Shown: positions 1 through 9,047 of the stretch, one piece after another
Layout: the number at the start of each line of letters is the position of its first letter
Numbering within the stretch: the first letter of the stretch is position 1
NCBI GenBank assembly: GCA_963971425.1
Contig: OZ020517.1
Coordinates: 8,062,501-8,126,500 of the forward strand
Direction: 5' to 3'
From: Bryoerythrophyllum caledonicum
Taxonomy: Eukaryota > Streptophyta > Bryopsida > Pottiales > Pottiaceae
DNA: 64,000 nucleotides
Notes under the pieces: generated by a model
The model's input: only the letters and a program-made list of their open reading frames with translations
What the model was told of the DNA's origin: nothing
Databases searched by the model: none
Position numbers and translations under genes: made by a program

Positions 1-518
1 AGCGGTCGTCATCGATAGCTGCGATATATTGTAGTATGTGAGCCTTTGCCAATAGAAGAATGCGAATCTTGCTTTCAACCTGCACTCCAAATACATTGCA
101 CTTTCTCCACCCGCTGGCCACGGACATGGTTCTTTCCGGTGTGTCTATCCATGAAAAAATGCATGCATCTTTTCCTACCCAACTATCGCTCTCCCCAGAT
201 GGCTCCCAAAATGAATCCATGCAATTTGCATATCGTTGTGCAGAAGACCCATGTCCATCAACAACCCCCCTTTAGATGATGGACCAATACCAACAAACCT
301 GTATCTTAAATCTCCATCGGTTTTTTCCTTCCTCAATCACTTTCCCTACATAGAATGGTACACCCGGCACCGCCTTCTATTTCTGCTCGATCAACACTCA
401 AGGCTATAAATTGTCCACAACGGATATCAGATTGTGGATTAAATGGTGGAAATGAGTCGTGATTACCTTTATACATTGCTCCTTATTTGGCGCATTCCTC
501 AACATAGTTGCGCTCTGT
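1..518. other. Flank with no supportable gene
   Basis: No ORF here has recognisable domains. The short plus-strand ORFs around 46-280 have no family resemblance. The stretch from about 404 to 592 on the minus strand may be decayed 3' sequence of the transposase-like gene that begins upstream at higher coordinates, in a shifted frame. Confidence 0.4.
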
Positions 519-2598
519 TCATTGTGCCCTACGCACAACTTGAATAGAGGGTCTTCCTCTACGAGGACCAAAGTATCCTCGAGCATCAGCATTTGGAAGC
601 ATGGCCACTACCCGCTCTACGACATTTATCTCGCGATTTTCTTCACTTGCACCATCTATTACATCCAAAGATGCACTTTCTGTAGGTCCGGTCTTGGAGA
701 ACTCTGAAGGCCAAAACGGTGAGGAACGATGCTCATTGCTACGGTCTTTGTGTGGAAATTCAGCTAAATATAGTTTCAATCTTTCAGCCTCTACTTTTGC
801 CTCACGATTCTTATCTTCATACGGCAACCTTTGAATGCATCTTTGTCTATAAACAATGAAGTCATCCAACGCCTTCAACTCCCGTTCGTCTGCTATAAAT
901 ACATGCGCAAACGATGGTCGTTCATCCTTACTTGGCAACGACCTCAAAGTTTTCGTCCCTGCCTCCGGTCCCCATGGATCTTTGCAATAATGCATGTGTT
1001 GTACTCAAACCTCACGAGTCCCATCTCGATTGTCCACATAGAATCGCATGTGGTACGGAAATGTTATGCCCACTAATGAATCATGACCTGTCAGGAAGTG
1101 AGAAGTTATGAACAATTTCCAATCCCGTACATTCTCTAGCAACCGGACGCTAACAAGTGCCTCCATAAGAGATGTTCCTCGTTCTATAAGACTAATCATT
1201 TCCTTCAACGAGTCCACGTCCGACCTCTTCAACATATTTGATATACAACTGATCAACGTATTGATCAACGTATTTGATATACAACTGAAGCGTTGATCAA
1301 TATCTTCGTCTGTATGGCCCACTGTAAGAAAAGATAGTTCCACCTCCTGAAAAAACCCCAATCCCACCAATGTAGCACATAGAGCAAACATATCAATATT
1401 TTTGTTCTCACTTGTGTAGTTGTCCGCCTGAATTCGCAATGTTGGTGGCAAAAAATCCCTCCTCCGCAACATATCTCCTATCACGTACAACAATGTACTC
1501 ACGACTTGGTTGCTATCGTATTTGTGATGAACCCCAAACCACACGTCGCAATATAAACCAATCCCATGTACAAGAGCACCACACAGATGGATCTTCACAA
1601 ATCGGTGTTCAATGTTCTTCACAGTCTGACCCAACCTAGGTACCATGGTCGTGTTTTGGTCCATGCCATCCACTATGATGTACATGTACAACTCAGGGCT
1701 AATATAACACGACCTCTTGAATATCCAATAATGCCTACGTTCTTCCATGTGGTTGCGCAGATGCAACATAAACAACTCCTTTATCTTTATCCTTGCATCC
1801 GCATTGGTGGTTCCCTCCATTGCACATTTATACTCCCAACAATGATAACACTTTGAGAATCTCGAGAATGGAGGTACTTGAAAGTGGGAATACTTGATGC
1901 GCCACATCCTCTGGAACGAACTCGTAGAAATGGTTTCTCCAATACAAATTCTCTTGACGTCCTCGTTCACGTAATTGAATACATAAAAATTGGCTGTATT
2001 CATAGGAAGGAGAATGAGAGGCACCACTTTGTTGTCACTCTTACGGCAAATACAATGATGAGGTTGAGGACAACCAACTTCATCGACAAACGATTTAAAG
2101 TAAGCGTCTGCCGCAGACATTCTGGTGCTCTCTCTGATCGGATCTGAAAGGGTATTGTCGGGAATCGATGTCACTCTTCCATATATGAGATATTTCTTTT
2201 TCAATTGCTTAAAGCGCCTCTGTGAATATCACACCAAGAGCGTAGCAAACATTGCAAACTTGTTTCCCATCTAACTTTGTTACAAACTTGTCTCGACAAG
2301 TTCCTTCCGTCCTTGTGTAAAAAGAAACCAGCATCTGTCTCATCCACATACTTCGTACTGAAAACTCATTAGTCCATGCATTGTATCGAATGTCTAATAG
2401 ATACCTTGCTGGAACGTCCCTCAAACAATTGCGTTTGCATCCTCCTTGTGCCATTGCAATTTGCACACTTCTAAGCGATACCTTAGATGGTGTAGCTTCT
2501 GTCAATGATGGCTCCCTTGAATCTCTCCTTCTCCTATTTTCCATAGAATATGAACGACGTGCTGGTCTAACATAAGAAAATCCATCTACATGGGACAA
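519..2598 (-). pseudogene. Transposase-like protein (DUF7869-like, RNase H-fold), broken
   Basis: Read on the minus strand. A first block (2598-2209) carries CxxxF and VCxxCY cysteine motifs and ends in ALGV. It continues after a one-base frame change near 2205 into a long block (2204-1008) with VDGMDQ, then QADNYTSENKN, then VGHTDEDIDQRF. An in-frame TGA at 1005-1007 interrupts it, and the same frame stays open to 519. The order of motifs (DGMDQ, DN...ENKN, GHT..DIDQRF) matches, from memory, plant/protist proteins annotated DUF7869 that are thought to be transposon-derived with DDE-type residues. The frameshift plus the stop argue for a decayed gene. An intron at the frame change is possible but no good GT-AG pair was seen. 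Function as a transposase is inference. Confidence 0.55.
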
Positions 2599-2739
2599 AT
2601 CTTGGATGTTTGAGGAAGTAGATTGGAAAAACGACGAATTTTCATCTATGGGGTTTGAAGCATGACTACTGCGTCGAGACCTCTCGGTGGATCATGGTGT
2701 GTTGATGAACTGAGGAAAATCAAATTTTGGAGCCATCAC

Positions 2740-3135
2740 TTATGTAGGCGCTATCTGTGATCCAATGTCACCATGGACACCTGTGATATCAGGTTCTACA
2801 GCCACTACACGTAGCAAAGACTGATGCCATCGAATGATCAAGCCCACACACATGCCAAGGCGTTCTCCTACAATCTCTTCAGTCCAATGCAATGCATCAT
2901 CTACCCTAATGATACGCACTGCCACCTCGAATGGGAACAACTTTGATCCATTCAATTCCATGCCACTTTTGAATGCGTACTCCCTGGTTGCTAAGCCCAC
3001 CACATCTTCTCTCTCAGAAAGCAATTCTACTGCAGTTTTTGATTCAGATGTCATGATCCCAACAGATCTCTGTTGAATTTGCCTTGTACGTGCTGCTTGT
3101 ACTAATCGGCCCCCCACAGAGCTATTGGAATGCAT
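2740..3135 (-). CDS. Hypothetical upstream part of the transposase-like gene
   Basis: An ORF of 131 codons on the minus strand lies 5' of the DUF7869-like block and in the same orientation. It has no domain I recognise. A central hydrophobic segment (EIVGERLGMCVGLIIRW) and charged flanks suggest a real protein segment. It is separated from the next block by about 140 bp with stops. It may be an upstream exon or N-terminal module of the same mobile gene, or a chance ORF. Confidence 0.3.
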   Translation of the reverse strand: MHSNSSVGGRLVQAARTRQIQQRSVGIMTSESKTAVELLSEREDVVGLATREYAFKSGMELNGSKLFPFEVAVRIIRVDDALHWTEEIVGERLGMCVGLIIRWHQSLLRVVAVEPDITGVHGDIGSQIAPT

Positions 3136-3259
3136 ATTATTCCTTTGGATGTGTGGCCGTATCGAAGGAGTCTAAATTGTGCGGCTCTCCATTATCACTA
3201 TTGAAAAAATAGGAATATTATGGCTGCACATTAATCAAAATACATGTACTAATTATTAA

Positions 3260-4142
3260 CCTACAAAGCACCATTCATCTGATAAAAAATATGTTTCTAA
3301 ACACATATTTACTTTTATTTCTAGCTTTGACCGTAGGATCTCAATTAAGACTTATTAAGTAATATATAAACAAAATTTCATAAACTTTGACCGCACGGAT
3401 TGAAAGATTATAGTGTTTGAAGTGAAGTATATGGTTCATTATCTTCCCTGCGTGCAGTGGATCAGCAGACTTTGACTTCACTTGGTGTCAATATTTTGCA
3501 CTACACAAGGTCTAAATCCATAATCATCTTGTTAAACATGATGTTAGTTCCTTGTACACCAATTTTTAGAGGTAGAAAACGGGTGTAGCATATTCAAAAC
3601 AACTGTGCAAGGAGTGGAAGTTTTTGTGAACTTAATATGTTTTAGATTGGTAATCCAAATGGTCAATAAGAAGGTTTACACCACATATTGTTGTGGAAAA
3701 ACTAAAAAGTGAAAAATAAAAAGATATCTAGGGTTTAATTGGAAACAAGAAGTTTTTTTTGGTACCTTGCCCAACACTGACTGATAATGTGTGAAAATGT
3801 TTGACCTGGGTTGGTATGCTATGTTTCACTAAAGACAAGAACTTATTTTGACAACATCAAGGAAAATAATATTACTTGCAAGTACTGAAAATCTCACATT
3901 CAACAGAGTGTCCTAGCAAAAGTTTTTGGACGTGCCCGACTTGCCTCCTCTCCCCATTTGAAATTCAAAACCCTAATTTTTTTTCATCAAATGTCCAATT
4001 TAGGTAAAAAAAAATTTCCCACTAAAGTCTTTGTAATGCCTTTCTATAGAAAAAAATTCAAAGAGAAATGGTGGAAATTGACACCATAGGAACCTGACCG
4101 AACTTTCAAAAAGCCCATTTTTGACACTTGATCCTTTAGGGG
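3260..4142. mobile_element. piggyBac-like non-autonomous element (TTAA family), copy 1
   Basis: The right end reads CTTGATCCTTTAGGGG followed by TTAA (4143-4146). The left end is a degenerate CCTACAAAGCACCA preceded by TTAA (3256-3259). The interior (for example the TTTGACCGCACGGATTG stretch) is shared, in opposite orientation, with the better copy at 30838-31782. It has no coding capacity. TTAA duplications with TIRs beginning CCCC/CCCT are the hallmark of piggyBac-type elements; the family assignment is inference. Confidence 0.55.
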
Positions 4143-4146
4143 TTAA

Positions 4147-4539
4147 ATATGCTAACCTCTTCTGCATTCCTAAAAATTGGTGTAAATGGAACTTATATCA
4201 ATTCAGACATGATGATAATGAATCTAAATCATGTGTGATGCGATCTTTTGAATCCAAGTGAACTGAAACGAAGGGAATCCACCGAACCTAGGGAAGAAAA
4301 TGAACCATGTTGTCTACTTGCTATTACCGACACCATTGGAACTTATTACAATCGCTAATGAAAAAAAAGATTTGTACATCCACATATAGGTTATTCTACA
4401 AACAACATAGTATAGAAGATCAATCAAACAATCAAATCTTAAACTTGTATAAAAATAAAAATGTTTACCTCAAGGATACGGTGTTAGCGGTATATGCACT
4501 GATGCTTGATGGCGTTCAACATTAAATCACCATTCCGTT
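4147..4539. other. AT-rich non-coding stretch
   Basis: No coding or recognisable repeat signal was seen between the TTAA element and the assembly gap. The 72-codon ORF here is AT-rich and featureless. Confidence 0.4.
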
Positions 4540-4739
4540 NNNNNNNNNNNNNNNNNNNNNNNNNNNNNNNNNNNNNNNNNNNNNNNNNNNNNNNNNNNNN
4601 NNNNNNNNNNNNNNNNNNNNNNNNNNNNNNNNNNNNNNNNNNNNNNNNNNNNNNNNNNNNNNNNNNNNNNNNNNNNNNNNNNNNNNNNNNNNNNNNNNNN
4701 NNNNNNNNNNNNNNNNNNNNNNNNNNNNNNNNNNNNNNN
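4540..4739. other. Assembly gap (200 N)
   Basis: Exactly 200 undetermined bases, the size of a conventional placeholder gap. ORFs that appear to run across it are meaningless. Confidence 0.99.
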
Positions 4740-4830
4740 GGCTGGGGCGGGTGGGGGGGAACCGGGCTGGGCTGGGCGGGTCCGAGAAGGAGGGTCGGGC
4801 CCGAAGGCAACCACCCTGACGAGGCTGCGG
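4740..4830 (+). repeat. G-rich tract at gap edge
   Basis: Immediately right of the gap the plus strand is runs of G separated by C, A or T (GGGGCGGGTGGGGGGG and several GGGCTGGGC units). This is compatible with G-quadruplex formation, and probably explains why the assembly broke here. Confidence 0.6.
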
Positions 4831-5504
4831 CATGGGCCAACGCTCGTCGGGGTGAATTAGCCAGATCCCAAAGAAAGTGTGTATCGACTTCAACTTTGCA
4901 GACAATGCAACCGACCATCACATCAAACCAATTAAGGCAAGCCCCCCCTAAAACCGACAAGTTAAGAAATGTGCATATATTTAGAGAGGAGATAATTATT
5001 CTATTATTTTTCAGCAATAGGCAATAGAACGACAATTCCAACCTAAGTGGTTTCATATTTTTTAGATGAAAACTAAATTAGTTATGAATTTTCAAACTGT
5101 GCAATCACGTTTAGTGGGTGGCGAGCAATAGGTACCCCCATATCCAACGACCAAAAGTATGGATCTTGACTAATTCAAACCTCCATTTGGAGCTGAGTTG
5201 GTGGTAATGGGATGGAAGAGGGTTGGATATACCCCAATTTTATAGGCGTTGGCTATGGGTTTTTGTTGGTTTAGGGGAGGCTTACCTTATATGGATGCTA
5301 CAGATGGCATGAAATTGCATAAAAGGAGACGCAACAAAGGTCTTCACAACTGTGCAGTAAAGCAAACAATGGGCCGCTTCAGACTTAGAGGTTGGGCCAA
5401 TTCGTTGTGTAAGAGGCGTGGATGATACCCACTGTGTCCAAATCACTCTGTCAAAGAAAGATAATTATTTTGAGGTAGAGGTGTTGAAAGCGACCACTAG
5501 GTAT

Positions 5505-6020
5505 GATACTCAATGCACTAGAGTAAGAGGTTTTGAAGTGGTTTTGGTGTGAAATATTAGGGATTTTTAGGGGTTGATACACTTAGTTACACTTATCAGT
5601 ACGCTATGTATATTGCACTATTGTTTGTTACCCCCCTCCTAAGATTAAAAAAATGGAATCCTAACAAATATAAGGTAGAGGCACCCAATTCCGATCACAT
5701 AAGCCAGTTGGGGACTCAAATGACATTGTATGTCAAAAACATTTATGTAAAAAGATGTCGAATTAGGAATGAAACCCAACAAATATTTTGCCAAATTTAA
5801 TCTCAAAGATTTGCAATTGATATAGAATTTAAAAGCCCAAAAACCACCGGAGCCCATAATCGAACTCTAGAGTAGGTGAGATTTGGTGCCCTCCTTTGCC
5901 CAATGCCAAGAGTTGAGAGTGAGTAAAAGAGAGAAGACATGCCATGGATAACCAACTCATGGAGGGTACCTAATGCCAATCGGCCTTGTTCGACTATCAA
6001 GGCAAGGCCACCAATGAGAG
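5505..6020. repeat. Dispersed repeat, copy paired with 46302-46830
   Basis: Starts around CAATGCACTAGAGTAAGAGG and runs through ACACTTATCAGTACGCTATG to the GGCCACCAATGAGAGCTC region. Nearly the same sequence recurs in the same order and orientation at 46302-46830. There is no coding potential. The two copies abut different sequences, so this looks like a mobile or duplicated repeat, class unknown. Confidence 0.7.
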
Positions 6021-6869
6021 CTCAATTGTGGTAGAGCAACCCAAAATTGCACACATCATGACCAATGCCGATAATGACCGGAGTTTTCAGATTTTGAGTT
6101 ATCGGTTTGGGTCGCTTCATGCACCATTTGAAGCATTTGCCATTTTCATGCACTATTCCATGCATACTCTATTGATCAGAATTGGATGGCCGATCGGAGC
6201 TGGGTGCCTCTACCTTAATTTGTCACGAGCCATTCATAACAAACTGAACACTTTCAAAGTAACTAGGTTCTACACTAACTATGCTATTAGGTGTGGCTTT
6301 TTATTCATGTAGTTTATTCTTTCCAAAAATTACTATAGTTGACAAATAGGGTTAGATTACATATTGTATTAGCCATATTTAAGCCTTTAATGACATTGGT
6401 GTTTTTGTCATTGGAAGGAGGAAGTGGAGACCCGATCCGCCCACCTCTCCTTTAACCGTATATGGTCAAATCTGGTCGCTGGTCACAACCAGGGTTGTAG
6501 ATTTGGTCAATATAATCTATTACCCTCGTAGATACATGCAGCGACCATATTCAACCATCGTCCTTAAAATTGGTCATTTAGGATTGAAATTAAACCCACC
6601 TTTAGTTTTTTTTTATATCTCAAACCAACTAAAAAGCGTTTAGAATTAAAATTATAACTGTCTCTAAAAATGTTTTGATATCTCAAATCAGCTCAAAGGA
6701 AAGAAAGACCTGTAATATTTTTGGTATCTTGTTCTCACACAGCGTGAACTTAATGTGACTTGCATTCAGAGACCACCAAGCTCTTCCATTGACTTGATTT
6801 CAAGACCACCAAACTAGTGAGGAACAAAGAGTGAGGAACGAATAGTAGTATAATAAATCAAAAGAGGGG
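6021..6869. other. AT-rich non-coding stretch
   Basis: No gene supported. It contains short ORFs only and general AT-rich repeat-like DNA. Confidence 0.4.
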
Positions 6870-7164
6870 GTATCTTATTGAAACTTTGGATTTGGGCCGC
6901 TTTACACTAAGAAGCCGAGCCAATTCATCTCCAAGTTGATTGCACAAAATTTCAGCCTTTTTTGGGCTGGAGGCCGACCTCAAGTAGTCATAGAATAAGA
7001 TTATAATCGGAGCCAATTCTTCCGTATGGAAAGTCCTTGGGGCCAAGAAGCCAGGCTGACTCAATAAATCTAGAGAAATTTAGCCCTTTTCTCTCTTTAT
7101 ATTTTATATTTCATTCTAAAAATTTATAAATTATATTTTGTTTAAAAAGTTTTTTTATATTGAA
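6870..7164. mobile_element. Left half of a MITE interrupted by the retroelement
   Basis: The motif TTTGGGCCGCTTTACACTAA with GAAGCCGAGCCAATT nearby reappears as an inverted, diverged copy on the far side of the retroelement (around 17220-17285). Together the two sides look like the arms of one palindromic element split by the insertion. The retroelement's target duplication TGAA sits at 7161-7164. Confidence 0.35.
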
Positions 7165-7211
7165 TGTCACGGGACGTGGCGTCGAGGGTCTCTCCGTATT
7201 GTAGATTTTAG

Positions 7212-7238
7212 CGTAGATTAGTTTGTTACTAATCTACG
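7212..7238 (+). promoter_or_regulatory. Inverted repeat 1 in block A
   Basis: CGTAGATTAGT, 5-nt loop, ACTAATCTACG: 11-bp perfect arms. It is conserved in A2 (16702-16728). It could form a hairpin in RNA or serve as a dyad protein-binding site. Confidence 0.7.
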
Positions 7239-7276
7239 TGTGTTTAGGGACGAACGGCGGCGCACCGCATTCATCC

Positions 7277-7295
7277 GTGGATGATTTTCATCCAC
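7277..7295 (+). promoter_or_regulatory. Inverted repeat 2 in block A
   Basis: GTGGATGA, 3-nt loop, TCATCCAC: 8-bp perfect arms. Also present in A2. Confidence 0.6.
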
Positions 7296-7334
7296 TTAGA
7301 GTTGTTTGCGTGTGTGTATAGCGCCGCACACGTC

Positions 7335-7362
7335 CTTGACTTGACGTCTTTGTCAAGTCAAG
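7335..7362 (+). promoter_or_regulatory. Inverted repeat 3 in block A, containing the putative primer arm
   Basis: CTTGACTTGAC, 6-nt loop GTCTTT, GTCAAGTCAAG: 11-bp perfect arms. The loop plus right arm (GTCTTTGTCAAGT, 7346-7358) is perfectly complementary to 7523-7535. In copy 2 the left arm has decayed but the 17 nt GTCTTTGTCAAGTCAAG is intact, as expected if that strand has a priming role. Confidence 0.7.
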
Positions 7363-7522
7363 CTTTGTGAGTAAGGTTAGAGAGTGATTAGTGAGTTCTT
7401 TGCTTGTAAGTGATGGTTTATCATTAGTGAAAGCTCCGCATTCTCTACTTTAGTTGCACTCGTTGATTCTCCCCTTGTGGAGTGCGTGTCGCTTGACTTC
7501 TTGTGGAAAACACATGTGATTC

Positions 7523-7535
7523 ACTTGACAAAGAC
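7523..7535 (+). promoter_or_regulatory. Putative primer-binding site, self-priming type
   Basis: ACTTGACAAAGAC begins at the first base after block A1, exactly where a primer-binding site should lie. It does not start with TGG, so a standard tRNA 3' CCA match is not evident. It is instead the exact reverse complement of 7346-7358 inside A1. The fission yeast Tf1 element uses a self-primer of this kind (the mRNA 5' end anneals to its own PBS). Use here is inference. Confidence 0.6.
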
Positions 7536-9047
7536 CTCCCATTTTTACCCTAGTTTCTTCCCGCTTTCACATTTGAAAGTGTTTGTGAAAGAGTAGGAAT
7601 GATGGGTTAGTAAATGGGTTACAATTATTCTAGTGTACTATGCTACAGCCGCGTGCGATTTTGCTGAATTTTTAGTCTTAGAGGAGGAGGATATGCTCAT
7701 GCTTATGTTCTGGAGGTGCTGCGGAGCTTGATCTATGGACTCTGCAGGAGTTTAGCTCGATTTTACATCCACAGTCGTAGTGGCGGATTTCATTCAAAAA
7801 GAGCGGGTTCTCATTCATCGGCGAGATCATTCCAGAACACGGTCAAGGGCTCACTGGGGTGGCGTGCTAGGAGCGACTCCGGGTACCAGACATGATCGGG
7901 ACAGCTGGAGGGTGGGAATAAACCCATCGGGCGATTTAGGGAGGCGCGTACTTAGACATCAGCAGTCAACGGGTCAGCTCCACCGAAATTTAGGGGCTGG
8001 GGATTGCGCGTACTGTACTTGGCTACAGCTCGTCGGGCTACGGGACAAGGAGAATAACTACGTGGGTCCCATACGGCGTGGCGTGAGTGACGTGGGCGCG
8101 CAAGTCAGCAGGAGCCCATTTGCGGCAGGCTCCTTATTCCAAAGGTACCCATTCTTGTGCCGTAGCACCTAAAGGCGTGCGTTTTGTGTGCAAATTTCAG
8201 GGAGTCCCTGGAATGAATACTTAAATTTTCAACTTTTGCGATTTAAGTGATCTTGCAATTCTGATCACGGATTTGAGTTCGTAGAAGAATTCTAAGGCTA
8301 GTGGTACAAAAAAATTAGTTTTAAAAAAAAAATATATTTTGCTAATTTTTTTGTGAGGGCCGAAAACAATCACATGTTTTGTGATCTAAAAAAAAAAGAA
8401 AAAAAAAAGATAGTGCTAAACTTTGGGAGTAGATTTCAAAGGCAGTGTTACTCGGATGTGAGTTACATTTATGCTTATAGTTAGGATTTTCGCCATTTGA
8501 CCTAATTTTAGCATTAGTTTGGCGTTTATCGTGATTATCCACCAATGTATGTGATTTCATTGGATGAATAGTGTTTTAAAACACCACGGTCAATCCCCAC
8601 TACTCCCTTAGTTTTAGACGTTAGGGGGGAACACTTTTAGTGTTTCTCTTTGATTTGCAGGTTTTGCGACTTTGAGGCATCCACTGCAGGCGTGTGCCAG
8701 TGGCGCTGTCTCTTTCATTTTCCTGCTTTTATGTTGTTGGGGGAGAGGATCCAGTTTTGATTTCTGGATTCTTGTGCGGTACCTCCCCCGTGTTGCGGGC
8801 TTGTTGCCGGTATTTCCCGGTGGCCCCATTTCTTGTTGTTCCAGTTTGTGATAGGTACCGTAGGGGTGAAGTCGGATATATGGCCGGCAAGACCTTTCTA
8901 TGTGGGGGGATGTGGTTGGACCTGTGGTAGCCGGGGGTGATGACCGGTGATCCACACAGCTTGGTGATTTTGCAGGTGCAGGTTGCCCGTTCGTATCCTT
9001 ACCCTTTAGATAGTACCCGTAGATAGATTCCGAGGTGGTTTTTGTTT
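7536..9047 (+). other. Long untranslated leader of the retroelement
   Basis: About 1.5 kb between the primer site and the gag ATG. A 130-codon ORF (7780-8172) is Arg-rich with no domain and is not claimed as a gene. The A-rich stretch near 8310-8410 and the T-rich or GC-rich parts suggest leader RNA, possibly with packaging or translation-control roles, but nothing specific is recognisable. Confidence 0.5.

Larger units (their letters stand above)
7165..7522 (+). repeat. Terminal block A1 (5' repeat)
   Basis: 358 bp starting TGTCACGGGACGTGG and ending CACATGTGATTC, repeated as A2 at 16655-17012 with the same length. All visible differences between A1 and A2 fall in the first ~150 bp; the last ~209 bp look identical. 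It contains three strong inverted repeats. A TATA-like TGTATAG at about 7314-7320 lies roughly 29 bp before the arm GTCTTTGTCAAGT (7346), a plausible transcription start. Confidence 0.9.

Noticed and set aside
4484-5056. ORFs on both strands running across the N gap
   Set aside because: They exist only because N bases contain no stop codons; the flanking residues show no domain.
7165-7522. Hammerhead ribozyme in block A, suggested by its hairpins
   Set aside because: The conserved CTGATGA and GAAA core was not found in suitable spacing on either strand.
7780-8172. 130-codon ORF in the retroelement leader
   Set aside because: Arg-rich, no domain, not conserved in any other visible copy; treated as leader RNA.
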